DNA of 64,000 nucleotides from JAQBDA01 sp963709875 (GCA_963709875.1 CAVPYB010000002.1:248001-312000); one strand, 5' to 3'. Positions 44,136 to 52,877 are shown, counted from the stretch's first letter. Made by a program: numbers and translations. The notes: generated by a model not told the origin, from the sequence alone.

Positions 44136-44495
44136 TTATTCACACGCCCAGCTAATAGCTGCATCTAGCTGGTCTTCAGGGAAATGCTTTTCCTCCGCCC
44201 GAGTGAAGGGACCCATCAGGCGGGTAAACCACTCGATCCAATTCTGGTCACCGACGAGAGCTGCCCGGTGGATGTATTGGTATTCTTTAAGACCAAATTG
44301 CAGGTCTTTTTTAGCGGCAGCGAAATCGCCGTAGAACTCGAAACCGGTCAGCACCAGCGCGAGGTTGATCTTATCGCTGGTTTTCAGGCGCTCGTCGACG
44401 GCGTCGAGAAATTGCTGGTATTCATCACCCGTCACCTTGCCGCTGAAGCGAGCAACCAGGCAAGTTTCAGTCGATTTATCTAGAACTTCAAACAA
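44136..44495 (-). CDS. SpoIIAA-like STAS-domain protein
   Basis: The 119-residue protein fits the SpoIIAA-like (STAS superfamily) pattern: LVARFSGKVTGDEYQQFLDA, INLALVLTGFEFYGDFAAAK and a C-terminal helix. The phosphorylated Ser/Thr of true anti-anti-sigma factors is not obvious. It lies between yfcC and arcB with short gaps (27 and 41 bases), so it is in the same transcript. Possible role: a small regulatory or lipid-binding module. Confidence 0.7.
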   Translation of the reverse strand: MFEVLDKSTETCLVARFSGKVTGDEYQQFLDAVDERLKTSDKINLALVLTGFEFYGDFAAAKKDLQFGLKEYQYIHRAALVGDQNWIEWFTRLMGPFTRAEEKHFPEDQLDAAISWACE

Positions 44496-44522
44496 GATCC
44501 TTTGTCCTTTGTTTACGCTGGT

Positions 44523-45998
44523 TTATATAACCACTCCTATGCCCAACACCAGGATGCTGAGGACCATCAATAAGATCAGCACCGGCCAGACGAACTTCCA
44601 CCACACGCCGTAGCCCACCCGGGCGATCGCCAGCCCGCCCATCACCACGGCCGAGGTTGGGGTGACCAGGTTGACCAGCCCGTTGGCAGTCTGGTATGCA
44701 GTCACAATCAGATAGCTTGGCACACCGGCAAACTGACCTAACGGAGCCATGATTGGCATGGACACAGTCGCCAGACCCGAGCTGGAAGGGATCAGGAAAG
44801 AGAGCGGCAGGTAGAGCAGGTAGGTGACGATGATGAAGCCAACCCCACCCAGCCCAGAGACGGCCTGCTCCGCCCAATACAGAACCGTATCGGTGATCAA
44901 GCCGTTGTTCATGATCACAGTGACGCCGCGCGCCACCCCGATGATCAGCGCCACCCCGAGCATATCCCTGGCTCCATCGATGAATGTGTCAACCAGGCTC
45001 TTTTCGGATAACCTTCCAATGATTCCGATCAAGATGCCGAAGAACAGGAAATTGGCTGTCATCTCCGGGAACCACCACCACCAGGTAGGGATAGCCAGGC
45101 CCAGATCTTCCCATGGGATCACTCCGTAAACCATGGTGACGAAGGCCAGGAAGAATATCAACAGGATCACCTTGTGCCGGGAGGTGAACTCTCCAAACTC
45201 CGCTCCTGAGCCTGCAGACATAAACTGTTTCTCGTTATCAGCCTTCTGATCGTATATCAGCGACTTGGATGGGTCCTTCTTCACTCGCTCACCATAGCGC
45301 ATCACGAAGACCACGCCGATGATCGTTCCGACCACCAGGATGACCACCCGTCCGATAAGCCCTTCGCTGATCGTCGTCCCGGCAAAACCTGAGGCGATGC
45401 CGGTGGCGAAGGGGTTGACCGTGGATCCGATAACCCCTATTCCCGCTCCCAACAGGATCAGGGCTCCGGCAGTGAGACCATCATAACCGGCAGCCAGCAT
45501 GACGGTGATGATGAGAGCATAAAAAGCCAGCGTCTCTTCGGCCATGCCGTAAGATGTGCCGCCGATGGCAAAGATTGTCATCAAGATCGGAAACATCCAC
45601 TTCTCTTTGCCCTTCAGCTTGGTCACCACCCAGGCAATCCCGGTGTTGATGGCACCGGTCTTCATCGTCACGCCCAGGAAGCCGCCGATGATCAACACGA
45701 ACATGGCGACATCGATGGCGCCGAACAGCTCGCCGTAGTTCCATACGTCCACGTTGCCGGTGTCATCCTCGATGCCGTACATGCCGTTGATGGGTCCCTT
45801 GAGGGCGCTAGAAAGCAGTTTCTGCGGGTTTTGCTCCACCGCGTGGTAAGTGCCCGATATCGGTGCGCCATCGGCATCATAGTCATACGAGCCAGCGGGG
45901 ACAAGCCAGGTGGCGAGAGCAATCAGGATGAGCAGGATGAACAGGATTGTGAAGGCGGTGGGGAAAGTGAATTTCTTCTTATTTTTTACCTCAGCCAT
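44523..45998 (-). CDS. YfcC-family transporter, probable arginine/ornithine antiporter
   Basis: From ATG 45998 (AAAGGAGAGTCCGAA upstream) the 491-residue protein has about twelve helices and the YfcC/DcuC-superfamily stretches GGFLGVTMKTGAINTGIAWV, FAIGGTSYGMAEETLAFYAL, GVIGSTVNPFATGIASGFAG and PSSSGLATVSMPIMAPLGQF. YfcC-type proteins serve as ArcD arginine/ornithine exchangers in several ADI operons. Its place upstream of arcB makes that role likely here, though it is not proven by sequence. Confidence 0.88.
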   Translation of the reverse strand: MAEVKNKKKFTFPTAFTILFILLILIALATWLVPAGSYDYDADGAPISGTYHAVEQNPQKLLSSALKGPINGMYGIEDDTGNVDVWNYGELFGAIDVAMFVLIIGGFLGVTMKTGAINTGIAWVVTKLKGKEKWMFPILMTIFAIGGTSYGMAEETLAFYALIITVMLAAGYDGLTAGALILLGAGIGVIGSTVNPFATGIASGFAGTTISEGLIGRVVILVVGTIIGVVFVMRYGERVKKDPSKSLIYDQKADNEKQFMSAGSGAEFGEFTSRHKVILLIFFLAFVTMVYGVIPWEDLGLAIPTWWWWFPEMTANFLFFGILIGIIGRLSEKSLVDTFIDGARDMLGVALIIGVARGVTVIMNNGLITDTVLYWAEQAVSGLGGVGFIIVTYLLYLPLSFLIPSSSGLATVSMPIMAPLGQFAGVPSYLIVTAYQTANGLVNLVTPTSAVVMGGLAIARVGYGVWWKFVWPVLILLMVLSILVLGIGVVI

Positions 45999-46067
45999 TT
46001 CGGACTCTCCTTTCCGATTAAGAAAGCCGTAGTTGTCAGCAATGACACCCAATATGCGTTTATCTGG

Positions 46068-46611
46068 TTACTCTTCCGAAAGTTCGACCTCTTCGGGCAC
46101 GACCTCGACTGCCTCGGCATTGTCTGCCAGCTTCTCGACCTCCTCCAGGTGCTGCTCCACGATTTCGGAGACCACCACCTCACCCTGGAAGTTCTTGGCA
46201 GCCATGCGCTCTTTCACGACATCCCAATTGGCTTCTTCAACCAGCACCGCCAGCGCCGATTCATCTGAGGTCATGTTCTCGCCGAGTTCCTTCAGCAGCT
46301 TGTTCTTGATGCCGCGATCGAACATGGCAAACGCAGTGCCCAACAGCGCGCCGACGGCGATCCAGGCAGCTCCACCGAACAATACGGCGAAGATGATCCC
46401 GATGACGCCGCCCTTGAGAAAGCCTTTGCCTGGCGGGATCGTCCTTGGTCTGGTGCAGCTTGATCTTGCCTTTTTCGGTCTTGGTGATCGCCACGGCGTC
46501 CTTGAGCTTGACGACCTTATCCTTGGCCAGTTCCTTGACTACCTGCAGGGCGGCCTCTCCGGTTTCTTTCTGCGGGTACTTGACGACGATGAAACTGTAT
46601 TTTTCTGACAT
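46068..46611 (-). CDS. DUF1269-like membrane protein, copy 1 (frameshifted)
   Basis: The first frame gives SFIVVKYPQKETGEAALQVV, then LKDAVAITKTEKGKIKLHQT. The second, after a one-base change near 46440, gives KGFLKGGVIGIIFAVLFGGA, a glycine-zipper-like membrane region, and SALAVLVEEANWDVV. An acidic tail follows. This is the DUF1269 layout, like the intact copies at 50946 and 51503. The family's function is unknown. Confidence 0.75.
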
Positions 46612-46655
46612 GGTTTTCTCCTCTTGAATGGTAGACTCGAATAATTCAACGTCTG

Positions 46656-46681
46656 GATGAGCCAGCAGCTACTGGCTCATC
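46656..46681. terminator. Hairpin between SHOCT and DUF1269 genes
   Basis: Perfect 10-bp stem GATGAGCCAG (46656-46665) / CTGGCTCATC (46672-46681), loop 6, between the two genes. No long T run, so it may be an RNA-stabilising or attenuating hairpin. Confidence 0.45.
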
Positions 46682-46725
46682 TAGACCGATCAATTTTGCA
46701 TGAATTGGTAACAGCAGGCGACCGG

Positions 46726-47040
46726 TCAGCCTGCCAGCAGTTTACCCTTGGCAGCGGCAAACTCTTCGTCGCTCAGCACGCCCGCATTGTGCAGCTGGGA
46801 GAGCTGCTGCAGCTGGGCGGTCAGGTCCGACGCAGGCGCTCTGCGGCGGAGCCTCGTTCTCGTACTCTTCCTCTGGATAATATTCCTCTTCCGTCGTACT
46901 GCTGCTCGTTGGGCATCTTGCGCTGCCCACTTCTGGTTCTGGTGATGGTGGACCGCGCCGGCAGTGCCAGCCATGACGGCTGAGCCGACTGCGACGCGAG
47001 CAACTCTTCTACGTCTCATTGCTCTTCTTGCTCTAGGCAT
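46726..47040 (-). CDS. SHOCT-domain protein, probable frame errors
   Basis: It starts with a basic stretch (MPRARRAMRRRRVARVAVGS) and a short hydrophobic part, and ends with LTAQLQQLSQLHNAGVLSDE, then EFAAAKGKLL, the SHOCT domain (short C-terminal oligomerisation helix). The middle is unconvincing in this frame; another frame holds TEEEYYPEEEYENEAPP, the acidic Tyr/Glu linker usual in such proteins. Two nearby indels probably shift the middle between about 46830 and 46915. Function unknown. Confidence 0.6.
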   Translation of the reverse strand: MPRARRAMRRRRVARVAVGSAVMAGTAGAVHHHQNQKWAAQDAQRAAVRRKRNIIQRKSTRTRLRRRAPASDLTAQLQQLSQLHNAGVLSDEEFAAAKGKLLAG

Positions 47041-47099
47041 TTCAACCTCCTATACTATTCGTTTGGATTAAGTATCGGTCCCTGCTACGCATCAGCGGC

Positions 47100-47540
47100 C
47101 TACTCAGCGGCCGATTCGGCTTGGGCGAAGATCTGCAGGGTTTCGTTCACGACCTCGAAGGGGATGCGATCATACATCACCATGCGACCACTCGAGCGGG
47201 TCACAGCCTCGCCGAATTTGATTGCCCACAGGTTTTCAAACAGCAGCAGTGCGGCGGTGGTGTTAGCTTCCATCGCCTCGGCGATCAGCTCGATATCTTC
47301 GATCTGGATGATGCCGCTGATTTCCACCTCCAGCGGATCGAAAACAGCCAGCATATTGGGCGCCAGTTCCTCGATTTCCAGCACCTCGTGGTTGCCATCC
47401 TCATCCTTGAGGATGATGACCAGGTCGATGATGCGGACGATCTTGTTTTCTACCAGCTTGAGCAATTCGGACATGCCTTCGCCTGTGAGCTGGTCGGTCT
47501 TGAATTCAAGTGCGAGAAAGTCGATCGGACCGTATGTCAT
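47100..47540 (-). CDS. DUF6325-like protein
   Basis: The 146-residue protein begins TYGPIDFLALEFKTDQLTGE and continues NKIVRIIDLVIILKDEDGNH, with an acidic middle (DPLEVEISGIIQIEDIELIA) and TAALLLFENLWAIKFGEAVT. This is the same fold as the N-terminal part of the protein at 41420-42205. It probably forms oligomers. Role unknown; its surroundings are stress/envelope genes. Confidence 0.75.
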   Translation of the reverse strand: MTYGPIDFLALEFKTDQLTGEGMSELLKLVENKIVRIIDLVIILKDEDGNHEVLEIEELAPNMLAVFDPLEVEISGIIQIEDIELIAEAMEANTTAALLLFENLWAIKFGEAVTRSSGRMVMYDRIPFEVVNETLQIFAQAESAAE

Positions 47541-47575
47541 AGTGTACTCCTTCTTTTCTAGATTGTCGTTTGTTC

Positions 47576-48277
47576 CTAATCTGATATATTCATATCTGGT
47601 TGTGGATCAGTGATCCCGGGAGGTTGGCTGAGATTGGCGATCAGGATGTGCACGCTGATCAGCAGCACCCACAGCGGGAAGACCAGCGAAACCCAAAGGA
47701 TATACCCGATACTCAGCAGCAGCAGCACTGCCAGTGCGTAACCGAGGATTGACATCCAGCGTGGCAGAATACCGGTGCGCAGCGCCAGCGTGCAGGTGGA
47801 GATCATGAACACACCTGCCATCTTCATCGCATAGACGTTCATAATCTCGTGCGTAACGGCGTGTCCGAACGGATAGATGCCAGATTCGATCAGCTTATCG
47901 AGTGAGTAGGTTCCATAGATAGAGATAGTACCACCAGCCACCGCTGCCGAGGAGAACAGCATGGCGAGAAAAAGCAGCCCGCTGCCCAGGAACACGCTGG
48001 CAAACAGGCGATCTTCATAATCTCCAATGCGATCGCGCACCACACCGATAAACCACAGGAAAGCAATGCCAGAGAAAGGCACCAGGTTCAGGGCAAGGTT
48101 GACGGATTTCCAGCTATCTTTTAACCATGTTCCGATTTGGGCTGGATTATCCGGCACGGAGAGCCGGATCAGCACCAGGCTGGTGATGAGCAGAATGGAG
48201 AACAGGATGCCGGCCATAGCCGCCGCGCGCGGTGTAGTCAGTTTTTTATGAACCAATGTGGCTTCGCGCTGCATCAT
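47576..48277 (-). CDS. Six-helix membrane protein
   Basis: The 233-residue protein has about six membrane helices (AAAMAGILFSILLITSLVLI; NLVPFSGIAFLWFIGVV; VFLGSGLLFLAMLFSSAAVA; AGVFMISTCTLALRTGIL; ILGYALAVLLLLSIGYILWV; FPLWVLLISVHILIA). No catalytic motif is visible. It follows the small membrane gene by 40 bases. Function unknown. Confidence 0.75.
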   Translation of the reverse strand: MMQREATLVHKKLTTPRAAAMAGILFSILLITSLVLIRLSVPDNPAQIGTWLKDSWKSVNLALNLVPFSGIAFLWFIGVVRDRIGDYEDRLFASVFLGSGLLFLAMLFSSAAVAGGTISIYGTYSLDKLIESGIYPFGHAVTHEIMNVYAMKMAGVFMISTCTLALRTGILPRWMSILGYALAVLLLLSIGYILWVSLVFPLWVLLISVHILIANLSQPPGITDPQPDMNISD

Positions 48278-48317
48278 CTCAACCTACCATCCAGCCCACT
48301 GGAAGGTTAAACACGGT

Positions 48318-48629
48318 TTAGTAATTCATAAGCGGATCGTTGCTTGGATAGCCGGGCACCTGCTGGCGGTTGTGGTAGCCGCCGATATAGCCGGCAACAT
48401 CTGCCATAATCCCAAGACCCAGCCAGACCCAATCAAAGCCGTTCAACGGGAAGATCAGCACGTACATCAAGGATGTCCAGGGGGCAAAGATCAGACCCAT
48501 CAGGCCGACCAGCCAGGGAAAGTTGAAAGCTGCAAACGAGGCGCTCACCCGCAGCGGGGCGATCAGCCAGAAGACCAGGAAGCCCAGTCGTGGACCGAAG
48601 AAAACCAGAGCAGCAAAAAAGCAACACAT
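48318..48629 (-). CDS. Small three-helix membrane protein
   Basis: From ATG 48629 (TTGAGGAGGAGTTACCA upstream, a strong ribosome site) the product is 103 residues: CCFFAALVFFGPRLGFLVFW, FPWLVGLMGLIFAPWTSLMY and GFDWVWLGLGIMADVAGYIG. A diverged half copy lies at 30677-30822. The longer open frame to 48836 has no start signal. Function unknown. Confidence 0.72.
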   Translation of the reverse strand: MCCFFAALVFFGPRLGFLVFWLIAPLRVSASFAAFNFPWLVGLMGLIFAPWTSLMYVLIFPLNGFDWVWLGLGIMADVAGYIGGYHNRQQVPGYPSNDPLMNY

Positions 48630-48724
48630 TGGTAACTCCTCCTCAATATAGAATCTGATAGGGTTAATTCTCAGGGATGGGGAATTCCTCGTGCCATCCT
48701 CGAGAGCGTCATTCACCCGGCGGA

Positions 48725-49273
48725 TTAGCGCCCTTCGTGGGACATCTCGTCGATGCACACTGCCACCGCCAGGATGATCACATCGTCCTGGCCGGGATCG
48801 ATCGCCACGCCGTAGCTGTCGCGCAGGCGGAACCACTTCTTGGAGACTTCCGCCACCTTGTCACGTCCTTCTCCGATGGTGTACTCGTGATCCAGGATAT
48901 TTCCTTTCACCTCCAGGTCGGGCCCGTTCTTGATCTTGACCACCCAGCGCTCGCGCACAGGAGTGATCAGGGCTTTCTTGACCGTGGCGAGGTTCTCGCC
49001 CTTCGGTCCTTCGATCTCCATGCTGTCTTTGATGCGTAACATGCGCTCCTGGATCTTAGCCAGCTCGGTGCCATGGGCATCCTCGAAGACCAATGTCTGG
49101 CGCACGCGCAGCGCCTTGCCATCCACTTTGAAGACTTTCTGACCGCGGTCGTTCTCGATCCAGAAGTCGTCGCCGATGGCGACCATCTTCTGGCGCATCT
49201 GGTAGTGGTTTCCGCCACCGCCAGGACGACCGAGCTGGCGGTCATCGCGTCGTTCTTGTCGTCTGCCTGGCAT
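48725..49273 (-). CDS. LURP-one-related protein, copy 2
   Basis: The 182-residue protein shows the LURP-one fold: NHYQMRQKMVAIGDDFWIEN, GQKVFKVDGKALRVRQTLVF, LAKIQERMLRIKDSMEIEGP, ERWVVKIKNGPDLEVKGNIL and WFRLRDSYGVAIDPGQDDVI. It is the intact version of the frameshifted copy at 42208-42799. The first 20 residues are basic and probably disordered. Function not known in bacteria. Confidence 0.82.
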   Translation of the reverse strand: MPGRRQERRDDRQLGRPGGGGNHYQMRQKMVAIGDDFWIENDRGQKVFKVDGKALRVRQTLVFEDAHGTELAKIQERMLRIKDSMEIEGPKGENLATVKKALITPVRERWVVKIKNGPDLEVKGNILDHEYTIGEGRDKVAEVSKKWFRLRDSYGVAIDPGQDDVIILAVAVCIDEMSHEGR

Positions 49274-49345
49274 AATTATTTCTCCTTTGTAGTAAAACCC
49301 GCACTAGATTATCAATTTAGAAGTTACGCAGTTCACGGGGTAATC

Positions 49346-49384
49346 GGGGGTGTTTTGGCGGGCACAGCCCGCCAAAACACCCCC
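49346..49384. terminator. Strong hairpin after the SH3b lipoprotein gene
   Basis: Perfect 17-bp stem GGGGGTGTTTTGGCGGG (49346-49362) / CCCGCCAAAACACCCCC (49368-49384), loop CACAG. An imperfect outer repeat, GTTACGCA/TGCGTAAG, lies around it. It is 31 bases after the stop at 49415. Confidence 0.65.
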
Positions 49385-49414
49385 AACCCTCCCCCAAGTG
49401 CGTAAGTCCTACAA

Positions 49415-50884
49415 TTATTGGACCGTGATGTAGACATAGAACTCGCACACGGTTTGATTGCCGAGCACAACCTGCCACAGCTCGCCATACACACCCGGGT
49501 CGAACGGAGCGATCATCGGCACGCTGAAGTTGTACGTCCAGCCGGGATCAACTGTGCTGGTCAGGTCGTAGCGGTCGGCGCCCTGGTGCAGGGGGACGTT
49601 CGCCGCCGCACCCACGAATGCCAGGTCATACTCGCCGCTGTCCCATCGATCACTGCCGTTGTTCTGCAGCACCCAGGTTGTATCAAACGCCGTCCCGGCG
49701 GTAAAGACCGTGCCATCCGCAGGTGTCTGCGATACCACCGCACATCCTGTCCCACCACTGGGCGGCGGGGTCGTTTCCACCACCGGCGGAGCGGGGGGCG
49801 ATTGAACTACCGGGACGGTCTGCGTATTCTGGGTCACTACCCAGCTGGCCGAGACCCAGCCAAAACCGCTCGGGGAGTATTGGGTGGCGATGATCACCTG
49901 CCACCAGGCGCCATCCGCGCTCACCCCGCTGACCTCACCCGAGGCGCCTGCCGGGGCAACCACCAGCACCGGGAAGTTCGTCCCCGGACCGCTGCGCACA
50001 TTGACCGGCTCGATGGCTGTGGCTACCGGCGCTCCAGCTGGCGGAGCAGGGGGCGGAGCAGACACCGGCGCAGCAGGCATGGCGATCGTTTGCACGCCTT
50101 CGACATTGCTGGCCTGGGTGTATTGTGCCATCACCCAGCCGTAGCCCGCTCCGACGTTCTGCGGGTTGAGGCGCACCACCCACCACAAGCCATCCTCGCT
50201 CACTCCGATCACCCGGCCGGTTGCGCCGGTCTGGGCGATGCCGTATGCCGGGAAGTTGGTGGCCGGGCCGGTGCGCACGTACACGTTGGCGAGAGCGACA
50301 GCCTGCGGGTCATCCGGTCCGGGTGCGACGAACTCGACCGTGGCAGGTACCGGCGGCGTAGGCAGCACGGGTACACCGTCCGCATTGGCTACCGTCACCC
50401 AGCCGGCGCTGACCCAGCCGTTGCCATCCGGGGCAACCGGCACGCTGATCGCCCACCACAACCCGTCTTCGCTCTTGCCGGTGACCAAGGCGGTCCGCCC
50501 GCCCAGGAAGGTGGCATACACCACGTAATTCGTTCCCGGTCCGCTGAAGATGGTCGTGTTGAAGTTGGCGATCGCTGAAGGCTCACCAGGAGCTGCAGTG
50601 GGTACCACTGCCACCGGGATGCTCGGATCAGGGGTTGGACCGGGTGGAGGCGCAGCTTCGGTAGGCGCCACCGTAGGTACTGCCGTGGGTGGGGGCGCCT
50701 GGGTCGGCGGCGGGGGTGCGTTCTGGGTCAGGTCCGCCACCACGGTTTGGGCTGCCTGGGTCTGGATCAGGGTTGTATCCTGGGTTGGGGCGGGTGTGGC
50801 TGCGCCACCGCAGGCGCTGAGCACCAGGCTCATTGCCATCAATAAGATAAAAATAACAAAAATATGATTGCGTTTTGCTTTCAT
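49415..50884 (-). CDS. Lipoprotein with three SH3b-like repeats and an NBR1-Ig-like domain
   Basis: The 489-residue protein starts with a lipobox (SLVLSAC) and a long Pro/Thr/Ala-rich linker. Three bacterial SH3-type repeats follow: FSGPGTNYVVYATFLGGRTA, VRTGPATNFPAYGIAQTGAT and VRSGPGTNFPVLVVAPAGAS, each ending near GW-V. The C-terminal 110 residues read CAVVSQTPADGTVFTAGTAF, then TTWVLQNNGSDRWDSGEYDL, the NBR1-Ig-like domain common in Chloroflexota surface proteins. It is likely exposed on the cell surface and may bind cell-wall or envelope polymers. Confidence 0.85.
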   Translation of the reverse strand: MKAKRNHIFVIFILLMAMSLVLSACGGAATPAPTQDTTLIQTQAAQTVVADLTQNAPPPPTQAPPPTAVPTVAPTEAAPPPGPTPDPSIPVAVVPTAAPGEPSAIANFNTTIFSGPGTNYVVYATFLGGRTALVTGKSEDGLWWAISVPVAPDGNGWVSAGWVTVANADGVPVLPTPPVPATVEFVAPGPDDPQAVALANVYVRTGPATNFPAYGIAQTGATGRVIGVSEDGLWWVVRLNPQNVGAGYGWVMAQYTQASNVEGVQTIAMPAAPVSAPPPAPPAGAPVATAIEPVNVRSGPGTNFPVLVVAPAGASGEVSGVSADGAWWQVIIATQYSPSGFGWVSASWVVTQNTQTVPVVQSPPAPPVVETTPPPSGGTGCAVVSQTPADGTVFTAGTAFDTTWVLQNNGSDRWDSGEYDLAFVGAAANVPLHQGADRYDLTSTVDPGWTYNFSVPMIAPFDPGVYGELWQVVLGNQTVCEFYVYITVQ

Positions 50885-50901
50885 TGTGTAATCCTTATGC
50901 C

Positions 50902-50936
50902 GGACGCTGGCAGGTCTGCTCGACCTGCCAGCGTCC
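50902..50936. terminator. Hairpin after the DUF1269 copy 2 upstream region
   Basis: Perfect 15-bp stem GGACGCTGGCAGGTC (50902-50916) / GACCTGCCAGCGTCC (50922-50936), loop TGCTC, between the DUF1269 stop (50946) and the lipoprotein start. It probably ends or separates the two messages. Confidence 0.65.
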
Positions 50937-50945
50937 AGATTTGGT

Positions 50946-51434
50946 TTATTCCTCTGCGAAAGCAGCCATCAGCTGCTCTTCTTGCTCTTTGGTCAGGTTG
51001 GAAGCGATCAGCTCGAATTGGTAGCCTTTGAGCTCATCCAGCACTTTGTCTTGCACGGCGTCGCTGGTCAGCAGGAACAGGGCCGAGGTGCCCTCGGTGA
51101 CTTGTTCACGGGTCTGCTTGATGAAGTTGTCGTCGATGCCGTAATCGGCCATCTTGCCGCCCAGGGCGCCCATGGCAGCGCCGACTGCCAGTCCGAAGAA
51201 TGGGACGAAGAAGATCAGCCCGAACAGCATGCCCCAGAAGGCGCCCTGCATGGCGCCCATACCTGCCATGCTGACCAGCTGCTTGGTCTTGGGCTTATCC
51301 TTGCCTTCCTGCCAGGTGACGATGGCTGCGTCCTGGACGGTGATCAGCTGCATCTTCTGCAGGGACTGGACCTTGTCCAGCATCTGCTGTGCCCCTTCCG
51401 GGGTGGAAAACTTGAGTGCGGTTAGTGTTGCCAC
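50946..51434 (-). CDS. DUF1269-family membrane protein, copy 2
   Basis: The 162-residue protein fits DUF1269: an N-terminal domain (ALKFSTPEGAQQMLDKVQSL, then ITVQDAAIVTWQEGKDKPKT), a Gly/Ala-rich double helix (MGAMQGAFWGMLFGLIFFVP, GLAVGAAMGALGGK) and a C-terminal domain (FIKQTREQVTEGTSALFLLT). The family is found in stress-induced loci; biochemical role unknown. Confidence 0.85.
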   Translation of the reverse strand: MATLTALKFSTPEGAQQMLDKVQSLQKMQLITVQDAAIVTWQEGKDKPKTKQLVSMAGMGAMQGAFWGMLFGLIFFVPFFGLAVGAAMGALGGKMADYGIDDNFIKQTREQVTEGTSALFLLTSDAVQDKVLDELKGYQFELIASNLTKEQEEQLMAAFAEE

Positions 51435-51502
51435 TGGTTATAAACCTCCATACATATAGAATTTGTTGCGTTGTCGGGTGGTCCACCCAACCGTAAACTA
51501 TC

Positions 51503-51991
51503 TTATTCTTTCTTCTTGAGCGCTCTCTCCAGCGCTTCGACTGCCTCGGTTGGCAGGGTGGTCTGGTAGAGGGTGCCCTGGTAAGGTCCCAAGGATGCGA
51601 TCACCGCATCCGAATTGCCGCTGCCGAGCAGGAAGATCGCCGACGAGCCGGGTTCCAGGCTTTCAGTGACGTCTTTGACGAACTTCTGATCTACGCCCAG
51701 GTCCAGGGTTTTTCCGACCAAAGCGCCGCCCAGTGCGCCGATCACAATGCCAGCCAGGGGGAAGAACACACTTGCCAGCAGCAAGCCAAGTGCGCCGCCG
51801 CCGAGTGCACCCCATTTGACGCCTGTGTCGAGCTGGTTTTTCACCCGCACCTTGCCGCTCTCATCCTTCACGATCACGGCCGCGTCGTCAAGCTTGAGCA
51901 CCCCCGAGTGCTGGAGTTTCTTCATCGCTTCGAACACGGCTCCAGCCTGTTGGGTATCATTAAAGGTGATCACAATCAGTTCTGCACTCAC
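51503..51991 (-). CDS. DUF1269-family membrane protein, copy 3
   Basis: The 162-residue protein is the same type as the neighbour (AELIVITFNDTQQAGAVFEA, VKWGALGGGALGLLLASVFF, PLAGIVIGALGGALVGKTLD, FVKDVTESLEPGSSAIFLLG). It is clearly paralogous, in tandem, with a 68-base gap. A strong SD (AAGGAGGAAAG) precedes its start at 51991. Confidence 0.87.
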   Translation of the reverse strand: MSAELIVITFNDTQQAGAVFEAMKKLQHSGVLKLDDAAVIVKDESGKVRVKNQLDTGVKWGALGGGALGLLLASVFFPLAGIVIGALGGALVGKTLDLGVDQKFVKDVTESLEPGSSAIFLLGSGNSDAVIASLGPYQGTLYQTTLPTEAVEALERALKKKE

Positions 51992-52024
51992 ACTTTCCTC
52001 CTTGGTATTCTTGATTGACCAACC

Positions 52025-52474
52025 TTAATCGACATCGAAGGCTGACTTGACGCCGGGCAGCATGACGTAGATCAGGATGAGGGCATTGACGATGAAGCTC
52101 AGGCTGACATCCGACCAGGCGCCTGCGCCAAGCATGACGGTGAAATCCAGGATCAGGTTGAATACCGTGATCACCGCCAGGAACAGCCAGGCTTGCTTGT
52201 CCACCCGCCACAGCATCTGCACCACCCACACCCATACCCAGACCATCAGCGCCCACATCAGGAACGACCAGAAATTGAATGCGTGTACAGAGAACTGCCC
52301 GATGAAATAGGGTAGTATCCCAAGCGCCTGCAAGGCATGGATTGCGGCCAGGACAGCCGCTATCCCGGCTAATATTGCCAGGATGGTTACACCAAACGGA
52401 CGTGATTTAATCTTATAACTCCAATTAATGAATGGGTAATGCTGGTATCTATTCCAGGTTGAGCTTGACGCCAC
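52025..52474 (-). CDS. Four-helix membrane protein
   Basis: The 149-residue protein begins at a GTG inside the previous gene (26-base overlap; a later start is possible). Four helices: PFGVTILAILAGIAAVLAAI, FNFWSFLMWALMVWVWVWVV, AWLFLAVITVFNLILDFTVM and LSFIVNALILIYVMLPG. It resembles small integral membrane proteins of Chloroflexota and cyanobacteria without known function. Confidence 0.7.
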   Translation of the reverse strand: MASSSTWNRYQHYPFINWSYKIKSRPFGVTILAILAGIAAVLAAIHALQALGILPYFIGQFSVHAFNFWSFLMWALMVWVWVWVVQMLWRVDKQAWLFLAVITVFNLILDFTVMLGAGAWSDVSLSFIVNALILIYVMLPGVKSAFDVD

Positions 52475-52751
52475 CCATCATGCCTGCCACGGCGTTGTAG
52501 ACCAATGCCACGATAAGACCGCCCAGAGCGCCGCCCAGGGCATTGATCAGGCTGCGCCAGATCACCGCCAAGAGCGTGGTGAAGCTGTATACTGACCAGT
52601 TAGCCAGGTTCATATCGATCCACCAGGAGCTGGCGCCGAAGATCCAGCCCAGGATCCAGTAATACAGACCGAAGGCGAAGGTCCAGAAAGCTGCCAGGAC
52701 TGCGCCGTACAGGACGAATGATTTGACTTCGACTGACCTGATTGCTTTCAT
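52449..52751 (-). CDS. Two-to-three-helix membrane protein (DUF3566-like)
   Basis: The 100-residue protein starts MKAIRSVEVKSFVLYGAVLA, then AFWTFAFGLYYWILGWIFG, and a C-terminal Gly-rich helix (GGALGGLIVALVYNAVAGMM). The layout (a short basic-acidic start before a helix) resembles DUF3566 membrane proteins, but the match is by eye. AAGGAGAACTCAACTC precedes the ATG. It is the first gene of the small-envelope-gene series. Confidence 0.65.
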   Translation of the reverse strand: MKAIRSVEVKSFVLYGAVLAAFWTFAFGLYYWILGWIFGASSWWIDMNLANWSVYSFTTLLAVIWRSLINALGGALGGLIVALVYNAVAGMMGGVKLNLE

Positions 52752-52877
52752 GAGTTGAGTTCTCCTTTTTTATGGCGTGGTTTAAAGTTATATGGATTAA
52801 TGTGTAGGATTTGTTCCGAGAAGTAGAGGAACTGGAGACAATCCCAGGACTATCCTCTGTCCGAGGTTGCAAACGGC

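Noticed and set aside
49418..50578. Plus-strand frame of 386 codons
   Set aside because: Antisense to the SH3b lipoprotein gene; its composition (Arg/His-rich) is typical of a reverse frame.
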